From assembly GCF_021654775.1 (NCBI RefSeq), contig NZ_AP025343.1, forward strand, positions 2,695,501 to 2,759,500: a stretch of DNA of 64,000 nt, read 5' to 3'. The translations under genes were made by a program, and so were the position numbers. Shown piece by piece: positions 44,299-51,475 of this stretch (position 1 is its first letter; each line of letters opens with the position of its first letter). This stretch comes from Paenibacillus azoreducens. Lineage in GTDB: Bacteria; Bacillota; Bacilli; Paenibacillales; Paenibacillaceae. Under the pieces are notes generated by a model, which saw only the letters and a list, made by a program, of their open reading frames with translations, had not been told where the DNA came from and did not search any database.

Positions 44299-44721
44299 AT
44301 GGAGTTTCGTGACAGGAATGTCCGGCTGAGTGATATTGCTTCATTTATTGCAAAGCTTAACCAACAAAAATCGCATCACATTGGTTATATCGGGGACCAA
44401 GAAGAAGAAATAAAAGATTGGATCATGAGTGAATTCCCGAGCGAGGATAAGATGGGCCGTTCGTTTACGCTTGCCTACGAAAATGGTCAATTAGCCGGCG
44501 TATTAGGATTTAATGCGGACCTCCATAAAGGAAATGCTGAAATTTGGGGACCGTTTGTTTTGGAAAGCCATGAGGACTTCTGGACTGTTTCGAAACAGCT
44601 ATGGGATATCGGCGTTCAAAAGCTCGGAGGCGAAATATCGGAATTTCGCGGTTTTTACAACAGGGAGAACACGAGGGGGAGGATGTTTATCGAAAGGCTC
44701 GGCGCGAACAAGATCAATTAG
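44299..44721 (+). CDS. GNAT-like protein, N-terminal part (split gene)
   Basis: 140 residues up to an amber codon at 44719-44721. Strong ribosome binding site AAAGGAGGA. The sequence resembles the N-terminal acetyltransferase-like domain of two-domain GNAT proteins and ends in the R-M-F-I-E-R-L-G-A-N-K segment normally found near the end of such a domain. The next frame continues in the same phase directly after the TAG (CAA ATA ATC ATG...), so this and the following entry are probably one gene interrupted by a single stop. Confidence 0.65.
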   Translation: MEFRDRNVRLSDIASFIAKLNQQKSHHIGYIGDQEEEIKDWIMSEFPSEDKMGRSFTLAYENGQLAGVLGFNADLHKGNAEIWGPFVLESHEDFWTVSKQLWDIGVQKLGGEISEFRGFYNRENTRGRMFIERLGANKIN

Positions 44722-44730
44722 CAAATAATC

Positions 44731-45183
44731 ATGAATAAGAAGAAACCAAATGCCGCTCATACAAAAACTCTAGATGGGGTTCAAGAAATTACTCCTGAAT
44801 ATTATTCAGAGTTTATTCAGCTTCACGATAAGTCTTTTCCGAATACATATTATACCGGCAAGGAAATTCTGGACTTGTTGAATGAAAATAATAAGTTATT
44901 TGTATGCATTAAACAAGAATGTCTTGCGGGTTATTGTTATATAAGCGGGAATCCGGCGTTTCAGGAAGGAAACATCGAATTTATTGCAGTGCCCGATGAG
45001 TTTCGGAAGCAAGGGATCGGCAAGGATTTGCTGTGCAAAGGGTTGGACTTTTTATTTTTTGATCTGGACGTAGAGGAAATAACGATGTGTGTTGATTTTA
45101 GCAATCAGGGTGCCATCCGACTATACGAAAGCGTGGGCTTTAACAAGGAAGATGTGCTGGACTATTATAAAGTAAAAATTTAA
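44731..45183 (+). CDS. GNAT acetyltransferase, C-terminal part (split gene)
   Basis: 150 residues from ATG 44731 if translated separately, but this ATG has no ribosome binding site. A complete GNAT core is visible: the acetyl-CoA loop F-R-K-Q-G-I-G-K-D-L-L (Q/R-x-x-G-x-G/A), the preceding strand I-E-F-I-A-V, and the final N-Q-G-A-I-R-L-Y-E-S-V-G-F. Same reading phase as the preceding entry, separated by TAG plus three codons. Substrate unknown. A terminator follows. Confidence 0.7.
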   Translation: MNKKKPNAAHTKTLDGVQEITPEYYSEFIQLHDKSFPNTYYTGKEILDLLNENNKLFVCIKQECLAGYCYISGNPAFQEGNIEFIAVPDEFRKQGIGKDLLCKGLDFLFFDLDVEEITMCVDFSNQGAIRLYESVGFNKEDVLDYYKVKI

Positions 45184-45206
45184 CGCTCCTTCAGGGGCGT
45201 TTTTTT
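45182..45206 (+). terminator. Intrinsic terminator after the GNAT gene
   Basis: AACGCTCC-TTCA-GGGGCGTT with T-run; one G-T pair. Confidence 0.85.
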
Positions 45207-45243
45207 GTTAATTTAATCCATGCCAAAAAAATATGAAATTTCA

Positions 45244-45270
45244 GCAACCTTTTTGCGGGCTAAACCGTCT
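45244..45270 (+). promoter_or_regulatory. Candidate ECF sigma promoter
   Basis: GCAACC and CGTCTA with 16 nt between AACC and CGTC, the spacing and sequence type of ECF-dependent (SigW/M-like) promoters. It lies about 280 nt upstream of an ECF sigma gene, so autoregulation is plausible. Confidence 0.5.
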
Positions 45271-45479
45271 AATAGAGTACTAAGGGCTTTTTATTCGACA
45301 AAAAGCTTGCTGTAGCGGCATGGAATGGCAGCGTACGCGAGCTAAAACTGACTATCTTTCTTTAATATGTTACAATATGATAGATATTTTTGTAGAATCT
45401 TTGGGGAAATTGCCATTACATAAGGTTTGTGAACATGCAAACCGCCCACATAAAATATTTTGACCGCAACTTTTTACTG

Positions 45480-45527
45480 CCCGTTCGGTACTAATATACG
45501 ACTGAATCGAACGGGTATGTTTTTTTG
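45480..45527 (+). terminator. Terminator-like hairpin in the leader of the ECF gene
   Basis: CCCGTTCG and CGAACGGG form a perfect 8-bp stem with a 20-nt loop, then TATG and seven T. It ends only 7 nt before the ribosome binding site of the sigma gene. The rest of 45207-45551 is AT-rich with no gene visible. Confidence 0.7.
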
Positions 45528-45551
45528 TACGGGCGAGGAGGTTACATAAAA

Positions 45552-46145
45552 ATGACGGATTCCCAGATGATTAGGGAAATCAAGGAGGGCAATGTTGAGC
45601 TCTTCTCTGAATTAATGCGCCGTTATCAGCGGAAAATTTTGGCTTTTGTTTATCATATGCTCAGAAGCTCCCACTTGGAGCTCATGGCTGAAGACTTATG
45701 TTCCGAAACATTCTACAAGGCTTTTCGAAGCCTGCATTCTTTCCGGGAAGTGGACGCTTCCTTCTCAACTTGGTTGTATACCATTGCTCGCAATACGGTG
45801 CTCAGCGAGTTGAGAAAGCAAAAAGGAGCGCATATTCCGTTGGAAGAAAGTGGGGTCAACCCGGCGGCGCCAGCCGAGATTGCTCCGGAACAAGCGATTC
45901 TGCGCAATGAAAAAGTGGAGCTTGTCCGCGAGGCCATTAATAATCTACCGGAGAAACAACGGTCTGCCTTAATCCTTCGGGAATACGACCAACTGGACTA
46001 TCAGGAAATAGCCGATATATTGGGACAAAGCGTCAGTTCGGTAAAATCCTTGCTGTTCAGAGCCCGATCCAGTGTTAAAGTACAACTGGAACCGTATTTT
46101 TATGAGTATAACTTTGAACAATACGAAGGGATGAAAAGCAGATGA
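45552..46145 (+). CDS. ECF-type RNA polymerase sigma factor
   Basis: 197 residues. Sigma region 2 lies at about 15-85 (D-L-C-S-E-T-F-Y-K-A-F followed by F-S-T-W-L-Y-T-I-A-R-N) and region 4 at about 130-180 (L-P-E-K-Q-R-S-A-L-I-L-R, Y-Q-E-I-A-D-I-L-G, V-K-S-L-L-F-R-A-R). These are the hallmarks of ECF sigma factors. ATG 45552 follows GAGGAGGTT; an ATG nine codons upstream lies in the terminator region. The anti-sigma gene overlaps by 4 bp. Confidence 0.93.
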   Translation: MTDSQMIREIKEGNVELFSELMRRYQRKILAFVYHMLRSSHLELMAEDLCSETFYKAFRSLHSFREVDASFSTWLYTIARNTVLSELRKQKGAHIPLEESGVNPAAPAEIAPEQAILRNEKVELVREAINNLPEKQRSALILREYDQLDYQEIADILGQSVSSVKSLLFRARSSVKVQLEPYFYEYNFEQYEGMKSR

Positions 46146-46738
46146 CTTGCGATGAGGCTCAAGAAATATTCGGGCTGATATCGGACTTGAAAGAAACGGA
46201 TTCAAGATGGAGCGAACTCGAAGAGCACATTGCTGAGTGCAGCGACTGTGCGGCTGAATTCGATTTATGGATGGATAGCCGCAGCTATGTTTTGGATTTG
46301 CAAGTGGAAGCTTTTGAAGAGAAAGCGGAAGAAATTAACCGCAACGTCATGGACCGCATATACCGCGAATCCCCCTGGCTTATTCCGGATCAAAGCAAAC
46401 CGTTTGAAGTGCCTGCTTCAACAAGAAGGCATTTCTCGTTATGGATTGCGGGTTCCGTGATGATTTTCTTGAGCAGCGTTCTCTATTTTGTAGTTATGGG
46501 TAAGTCTTCTCCCAAAGAAACGGCCGAAGCCGCGACGGGGATTTTGCCGACAGGGATTGCCGGGAGCGCGGATATGAGCCATTTTAGCTATGATATCCCT
46601 GTGACGAACAGCGGTATCATTGAACCTTTTGTGGTTGGAATGGGGCCTTCCCATCCGCAATATTGGATGATTCTTTCGGTGCTTGGAGTAGCGATGGCGC
46701 TGATTTCCCTGCGGAGATTAAGCCATATGCGCAAATAA
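46142..46738 (+). CDS. Membrane-bound anti-sigma factor with zinc-binding motif
   Basis: 198 residues. The N-terminal cytoplasmic domain has H29-x3-C33-x2-C36, the ZAS motif of anti-sigma factors that clamp an ECF sigma. Two hydrophobic segments at about 99-119 and 173-189 anchor it. It overlaps the sigma gene by ATGA, the usual pair arrangement. Release would require proteolysis or another signal; PrsW is encoded in the same window but a link is not shown. Confidence 0.88.
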   Translation: MTCDEAQEIFGLISDLKETDSRWSELEEHIAECSDCAAEFDLWMDSRSYVLDLQVEAFEEKAEEINRNVMDRIYRESPWLIPDQSKPFEVPASTRRHFSLWIAGSVMIFLSSVLYFVVMGKSSPKETAEAATGILPTGIAGSADMSHFSYDIPVTNSGIIEPFVVGMGPSHPQYWMILSVLGVAMALISLRRLSHMRK

Positions 46739-46776
46739 TCAGACATTTGACTTGAATCAAAAGGTGGAACTGACAT

Positions 46777-47364
46777 ATGATGATTGGTTTGATCCGGCAT
46801 GGTCAAACAGATTGGAATGTTCTTGGCAGGATCCAGGGACAAAGCGACATTCCGCTTAACGAAGAAGGCAGGAGACAAGCGGAGCTTCTTGCCGCGAGGC
46901 TAATGAATGAACCTTATACTTGGGATTTCCTGATCAGCAGCACTCTTTCCCGTGCGGAAGAGACAGGAAAGATCATTGCGTCCAAGCTGAATATCCCCGT
47001 GATCGAACCTGATTCAAGGTTAAACGAAAGGTCTTTTGGGCAGGCAGAAGGACTAACCCTTGCGGAGCGGGAGAATAAATGGGGCAGGGATTGGCATTCG
47101 CATGAGCTGGGGCAGGAGAAGGATGAAGAGATTCAATCCCGCGGTTTGGCGTTTATGGAGGCTATGTGGAACAGTTACCCGGATAAAAATATGCTGGTCA
47201 TTACGCATGGAGGTTTCCTTGCCCAACTGTACCGCTGCCTCTATAAGGACCGTTATACGGAGCGTATCGGCAACTTGTCTTTGACCATTCTCGAGAAAAC
47301 GGACTTGGAGTGGGTTCCGCTTCTTTACAATTGCACACGGCATCTCATGGAAAACAAAGAATAA
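46777..47364 (+). CDS. Histidine phosphatase family protein
   Basis: 195 residues, phosphoglycerate-mutase-like fold. The phosphorylated His is in R7-H8-G9, with second-site arginine in S-T-L-S-R-A-x-E-T, the Glu in F-G-x-x-E-G-L, and the second His in I-T-H-G-G. Members include PhoE/GpmB-like phosphatases with broad or unknown substrates. Two adjacent ATG codons form the start after AAAGGTGGA. A terminator follows at once. Confidence 0.9.
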   Translation: MMIGLIRHGQTDWNVLGRIQGQSDIPLNEEGRRQAELLAARLMNEPYTWDFLISSTLSRAEETGKIIASKLNIPVIEPDSRLNERSFGQAEGLTLAERENKWGRDWHSHELGQEKDEEIQSRGLAFMEAMWNSYPDKNMLVITHGGFLAQLYRCLYKDRYTERIGNLSLTILEKTDLEWVPLLYNCTRHLMENKE

Positions 47365-47392
47365 TCTGAACTTCGTTCGGGTTATTTTTTTT
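47360..47392 (+). terminator. Intrinsic terminator after the histidine phosphatase gene
   Basis: AATAATCTGAAC-TTC-GTTCGGGTTATT (G-T pairs allowed) followed by TTTTTTT. Confidence 0.82.
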
Positions 47393-47456
47393 GTGTCCGC
47401 CGAATAAAAATTGTAATAATTCCCATAATGGTATTAAAACGGCGAGGCGATCAGAG

Positions 47457-48593
47457 ATGAATTTAGCGGATATGCTGACATATGCCGATATCGGCCAGTT
47501 GACTACCATTGCGGAGCATTATGAATGCGAATGCAAACGGAATTCAAAGCATGAACTGATCCAGAGCATTTTGGTTATGCTAAACCGCAGGGAATTTATC
47601 GAACAACAGGTCAGCCGCAGTTCGGCCAATGATTTACGGTTTCTGAACATCCTTTTGTTTGATGGCCGCAGTTCTTACAGCCTGGAAGAGCTAAAAGCGC
47701 TGATTGGACAAACCGCTTTTGACGGTAAGTTGGAGGACAAGCAGAAGACGGAAAGTCCCCGTGAAGCCATTTCGCGCTACAAACGGAGCGGGTGGTTGTT
47801 CAACGGTATGACTAACAGCACTAAATATCTGTTTCAAATGCCTAATGATTTGAAAGATCGATTTAGGCATGAGTTCGGGATTATGCTGCGCAAGCAGGTA
47901 TGCAGAACAAGCGAGCCGAGCATGTACCGCGAGGAACAGAATTTATGTGCGGACGACCTGGCGCTTTTTCTGCGGTATGTGCGGGATCAACATATCGATC
48001 TGAATCAGGAATACATCATGTACCGCCGGAATCAGCAGCAGGTGATGGAATCGCTGCATGTGAGCGAGCCGCTTGTCACCAAAGGCGGATGGCGTTTCGG
48101 ATACGGACGAACGTTCAGCTCCTATCCAAACCGGTTTGCCTTGCTGTATGACTTCGCCTACTATCACGAATACATTGCGGAAGATGGAATGAAGCTGAGC
48201 TTGACTCCGAAAGGAACGGCGGTTTTGGATGGCGGTATGAAGGAGAGCATGGTACAAATATTTCGTTTCTGGCTAAGGCTCTATAAGCAAGCCATACCCA
48301 ACCTTGTCTCTTTGGTATATTGGACAAGCGAATGCGCCAAGGAATGGATTACGGTATCGTCCCTGCACCAAGCGATCGGTTGGCTGATCAAGCCATATTA
48401 TTACGATACTGCTGAATCAATTCTAAATGAACGGATCCTGAAGATGATGCTGCATTTGGGGCTTCTTCGGATCGGTGAAAACGAGGAAGGCGGCGCGGTG
48501 GTGCAAATGACGGCTTGGGGACTGAAGCTAGCCGGAAAAAGCCCGGTTCTGGGTGGAGGCAAGCTGCAAACAGCGATTGACAAGAGTTGGTAA
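47457..48593 (+). CDS. 378-residue protein, possibly with helicase-associated winged-helix domains
   Basis: Start ATG 47457 follows GGCGAGGCGATC (weak site); an upstream frame extension from 47391 begins inside the preceding terminator. The protein is soluble and mostly helical: an N-terminal helical region with a possible SAP-like or winged-helix feel (Y-A-D-I-G-Q-L-T-T-I-A, K-H-E-L-I-Q-S-I-L), and further wHTH-like segments near residues 60-125 and 300-360. Such layouts occur in XPB/Rad25-type N-terminal domains, but there is no helicase motor here. The family is not certain. Confidence 0.65.
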   Translation: MNLADMLTYADIGQLTTIAEHYECECKRNSKHELIQSILVMLNRREFIEQQVSRSSANDLRFLNILLFDGRSSYSLEELKALIGQTAFDGKLEDKQKTESPREAISRYKRSGWLFNGMTNSTKYLFQMPNDLKDRFRHEFGIMLRKQVCRTSEPSMYREEQNLCADDLALFLRYVRDQHIDLNQEYIMYRRNQQQVMESLHVSEPLVTKGGWRFGYGRTFSSYPNRFALLYDFAYYHEYIAEDGMKLSLTPKGTAVLDGGMKESMVQIFRFWLRLYKQAIPNLVSLVYWTSECAKEWITVSSLHQAIGWLIKPYYYDTAESILNERILKMMLHLGLLRIGENEEGGAVVQMTAWGLKLAGKSPVLGGGKLQTAIDKSW

Positions 48594-48604
48594 GTGTTGT
48601 TAAA

Positions 48605-48628
48605 ATCACTCCCAAAGTTAGGAGTGAT
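48605..48628 (+). promoter_or_regulatory. Hairpin that buries a Shine-Dalgarno sequence
   Basis: ATCACTCC (48605-48612) pairs perfectly with GGAGTGAT (48621-48628) across an 8-nt loop. The right arm contains the AGGAGTGA ribosome binding site for the TTG start at 48634. The stem begins 11 nt after the upstream stop codon. Confidence 0.7.
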
Positions 48629-48633
48629 GAGAA

Positions 48634-49140
48634 TTGTTATTGCGATATGGTCAAAATATGCCTAAGCTTCATCCTTCGGTCTATGTGGCCGAAGGTGCAA
48701 AAATTATCGGTGACGTTCAAATCGGAATGGATTCCACCGTTTGGTTCAATGCCGTTCTCAGAGGCGACATGGCGCCGATCGTGATCGGCGACCGCTGCAA
48801 TATCCAGGATGGGACGGTCGGACATGTGAATACGGATCAGCCGCTGATCCTGGCGGATGACGTATCCGTTGGCCATTCCGCCATCATTCACGGATGTACG
48901 ATAGGTAAAGGTACATTAATCGGCATGGGGGCCATTGTACTCAACGGAGCCGAGATTGGAGAATATGCTTTAATTGGAGCAGGTTCGATCGTAACCGAAA
49001 ATAAAAAAATCCCACCCTATACGCTTTCCTTGGGAACTCCCGCTAAAGTGGTTCGCGAATTGACGGAGGCGGATTTGCAAAGAATGTACCGCACGACGCA
49101 AAATTACGTGGACAAGGGAAAGGAGTATAGGATGTTTTAA
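48634..49140 (+). CDS. Gamma-class carbonic anhydrase-like protein
   Basis: 168 residues, left-handed beta-helix of hexapeptide repeats (for example I-G-D-x, I-G-M-D, V-I-G-D). Three His expected to bind zinc are visible: in G-T-V-G-H, S-V-G-H-S and I-I-H-G. Homologues are called YrdA/PaaY-like; some are active carbonic anhydrases, many have unknown activity. Starts with TTG after AGGAGTGA, a site held in a hairpin. Confidence 0.88.
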   Translation: MLLRYGQNMPKLHPSVYVAEGAKIIGDVQIGMDSTVWFNAVLRGDMAPIVIGDRCNIQDGTVGHVNTDQPLILADDVSVGHSAIIHGCTIGKGTLIGMGAIVLNGAEIGEYALIGAGSIVTENKKIPPYTLSLGTPAKVVRELTEADLQRMYRTTQNYVDKGKEYRMF

Positions 49141-49163
49141 ACCAATGCTTGGAGGTGCATCCT

Positions 49164-49343
49164 ATGGATAAAATGAAAGCTACGTATGAAGTCATGTTGG
49201 GGCTCGCTGCTGAAATGATATGGGACGAGGCGCTTCGCAAACACCGGAGCGAGGAGCTGTATCGGGAGATCGATAGGGCGCTAGCCTCCGGCGACGAGTC
49301 GGCTTTCCGCAATCTAACGGATGAACTGAAATTGTTAAATTAA
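49164..49343 (+). CDS. IDEAL-domain protein
   Basis: 59 residues. The C-terminal 40 residues match the IDEAL domain (named after its core sequence I-D-x-A-L), here L-Y-R-E-I-D-R-A-L-A-S-G-D-E-S-A-F-R-N-L. In B. subtilis this domain is part of longer proteins such as YpiB (UPF0302 plus IDEAL) found at this chromosomal place; here it stands alone. Start ATG 49164 follows TTGGAGGTG. The role of the domain is unknown. Confidence 0.78.
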   Translation: MDKMKATYEVMLGLAAEMIWDEALRKHRSEELYREIDRALASGDESAFRNLTDELKLLN

Positions 49344-49352
49344 AATTCGAAA

Positions 49353-49428
49353 GAAAATGCAGCAGGCTTTGAGGGCGGTGAAGACATTTCATCTTCATGG
49401 GTTAAAGCTCCTGCATTTTCTTTTTTTG
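49353..49428 (+). terminator. Intrinsic terminator after the IDEAL gene
   Basis: GAAAATGCAGCAGGCTTT pairs with AAAGCTCCTGCATTTTC; the 35-nt loop has an extra GAAGA/TCTTC stem. Followed by TTTTTTT. Confidence 0.82.
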
Positions 49429-49434
49429 TTTAAG

Positions 49435-49560
49435 ATCAAGTATAACCTCGGGGAAGAACATCGTGATATCGCAAGAAAAACTACCGCTAAAAAACAAGAA
49501 AAACTACCACTAAAAGCGGCCCTCGCTTCTTAGAACGTACGTGGTTAGACGTTTTTCATA
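49435..49560. repeat. MITE-like repeat B core, copy 7
   Basis: Core with CGCAAGAAAAACTACCGCTA duplicated in part (AAGAAAAACTACC occurs twice, 33 nt apart) and closing AGACGTTTTTC. Ends lost. Confidence 0.65.
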
Positions 49561-49616
49561 TGCTCAGGAATAATATACAATATAATGGAGAAAAATGAAT
49601 GGGAAGGATGAACAAC

Positions 49617-50054
49617 ATGAAATTCAGTGAAGTGGACGGGGCGTCTTGGCAGGAACTGCAGCCGTATTTTGACACCTGTCTTATTCCTTATACCGGTTTG
49701 ACCGGAGGAGAAAATCCGATGGAGGCTACGGCAGCGCTTGAACGGCTGCGGGATTTCTTGGATTTGGCTGAGATTCCGTTTAAGGGAAGAATCATTACAT
49801 ATCCGGCATTCCAATATGGATTGCAAGAAGATCTATCACTTTTAAATGAAATTTGCAAGCAGATCAAAAGTACGGGATTTAGGCATGTGATCGTGATGTC
49901 CGCCGACTGCGGGCTTCCGGAGAGCGATCTGCCCGAAGTCGATCTGATCCTTGCCCTGCCTGAGTTCAAAGGCTTGGAGGGTAAAGAATTGGGAGCGATG
50001 ATACAAGCAAAAATACAAACTTTATGGAAAAGTGAACAATCGGTGAAATTGTGA
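49617..50054 (+). CDS. DUF2487 protein (YpiF-like)
   Basis: 145 residues, soluble, mixed alpha/beta. It has the length and position of B. subtilis YpiF (DUF2487), directly upstream of qcrA. Characteristic stretch: F-D-T-C-L-I-P-Y-T-G near residue 20 and V-M-S-A-D-C-G-L further on. Start ATG 49617 follows GGAAGGATG; an ATG 6 codons upstream is less well placed. Function unknown. Confidence 0.8.
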   Translation: MKFSEVDGASWQELQPYFDTCLIPYTGLTGGENPMEATAALERLRDFLDLAEIPFKGRIITYPAFQYGLQEDLSLLNEICKQIKSTGFRHVIVMSADCGLPESDLPEVDLILALPEFKGLEGKELGAMIQAKIQTLWKSEQSVKL

Positions 50055-50116
50055 CAAAAATCCAACAATTTAGCTGGTTAATTCTTCAACTATTCCATAA
50101 ATAGACCTGGATATTC

Positions 50117-50145
50117 TTGACGGTCTTATAAGGCTAATATATTAT
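50117..50145 (+). promoter_or_regulatory. Sigma-A promoter for qcrABC
   Basis: TTGACG, 17-nt spacer, TATTAT, about 80 nt before qcrA. Confidence 0.65.
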
Positions 50146-50226
50146 TATTATGTCCTAGTTAGTCGTGTGATAATAATCATTGAAAGCACTTAAAGAATTG
50201 GTTGACAAAGGGGGTTGAAAGACAAT

Positions 50227-50769
50227 ATGAACAACCAAAATGACCATCATGAACCATCTGAGAAACCACCCGGGCGCAAAGAAATGTCCCGTCGACAATT
50301 TCTGGCTTATACTTTAGGTGGTGCAACCGCATTTATGGCTGTGGGCCCTGTATTGCCAATGGTGCGGTTCGCAGTTGATCCGATTCTGCATAAAAAGGGT
50401 GAAGGCGAATTCATCAAGGTCGTGGAAACGAGCAAAATTACGAACGAACCTCAGGAATTCTCTTTTGAACTTCAGCAGCAGGATGGATGGTATGCGAGCA
50501 AGGCCACATTAACGGCCTGGATTCGTAAGGATGAAAAGGGAAAAATTTATGCGCTTTCACCGATCTGTAAGCATCTTGGATGTACGGTCGGCTGGAACAA
50601 CGATAAAAATTTCCCGGACGAGTACCACTGCCCATGTCACGGCGCGCGTTACGACAAACTCGGCAAGAACTTGGCTGTAGCCCCTAAACCGCTCGATACG
50701 TATAAAATAAAGGAACAAGACGGTTGGGTGTATTTGGGACAGGTTGAGCCAAATACTGAAGTGAAATAG
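50227..50769 (+). CDS. qcrA: Menaquinol-cytochrome c reductase Rieske subunit
   Basis: 180 residues. Carries the Rieske [2Fe-2S] cluster of the bc complex. Cluster ligands lie in C-K-H-L-G-C and C-P-C-H-G. The N-terminus has S-R-R-Q-F-L followed by a hydrophobic stretch, a twin-arginine-type export/anchor sequence usual for Rieske proteins. ATG 50227 was preferred; a TTG at 50215 abuts the GGGG site. First gene of qcrABC. Confidence 0.95.
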   Translation: MNNQNDHHEPSEKPPGRKEMSRRQFLAYTLGGATAFMAVGPVLPMVRFAVDPILHKKGEGEFIKVVETSKITNEPQEFSFELQQQDGWYASKATLTAWIRKDEKGKIYALSPICKHLGCTVGWNNDKNFPDEYHCPCHGARYDKLGKNLAVAPKPLDTYKIKEQDGWVYLGQVEPNTEVK

Positions 50770-50784
50770 GAGGCGTAAATTCGG

Positions 50785-51456
50785 ATGTTTAAGAATGTCT
50801 ACAACTGGATTGATGAACGTCTTGATGTCACGCCGATTTGGAGAGACGTTGCCGATCATGAAGTGCCTGAGCATGTAAACCCGGCTCATCATTTCTCCGC
50901 ATTCGTATACTGTTTTGGCGGATTGACGTTTTTTATCACGATCATTCAAATCCTGTCAGGGATGTTCCTGACCATGTATTACGTGCCTGACATCATAAAC
51001 GCTTACAACAGTGTTGAATACCTGCAAACGCAAGTGGCTTTCGGCCAAATCGTCCGCGGTATGCACCATTGGGGCGCGAGCCTTGTAATCGTAATGATGT
51101 TCCTGCACACCATGCGCGTGTTCTTCACAGGTTCCTACAAAGCTCCTCGTGAAATGAACTGGGTGGTTGGTATGCTTATTTTCTTTGTAATGTTGGGGCT
51201 TGGACTTACAGGCTACCTGCTTCCATGGGATAACAAAGCTTACTTTGCTACCAAGGTTACCCTGGAAATCGCGAATTCCGTTCCATGGCTCGGACCAATT
51301 ATCAAGGAATTGCTTCAGGGCGGAACCATCGTAGGCGCCGAAACGCTAACACGCTTCTTCGCGCTGCATGTATTCTTCCTTCCGGCCGTATTGCTCGTAC
51401 TGTTGGTGGGACACTTTATTATGATCCGCAGACAGGGCATTTCCGGTCCACTATAA
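50785..51456 (+). CDS. qcrB: Menaquinol-cytochrome c reductase cytochrome b subunit
   Basis: 223 residues with four membrane helices (cytochrome b6 type). Haem ligand histidines lie in G-M-H-H-W-G and F-L-H-T-M-R of one helix pair and A-L-H-V-F-F plus G-H-F of the other. C43 in V-Y-C-F-G matches the Cys that binds an extra haem covalently in Bacillus b6 proteins. Start follows ATAGGAGG. Confidence 0.96.
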   Translation: MFKNVYNWIDERLDVTPIWRDVADHEVPEHVNPAHHFSAFVYCFGGLTFFITIIQILSGMFLTMYYVPDIINAYNSVEYLQTQVAFGQIVRGMHHWGASLVIVMMFLHTMRVFFTGSYKAPREMNWVVGMLIFFVMLGLGLTGYLLPWDNKAYFATKVTLEIANSVPWLGPIIKELLQGGTIVGAETLTRFFALHVFFLPAVLLVLLVGHFIMIRRQGISGPL

Positions 51457-51475
51457 GAAGAAGGGAGGAATATCG

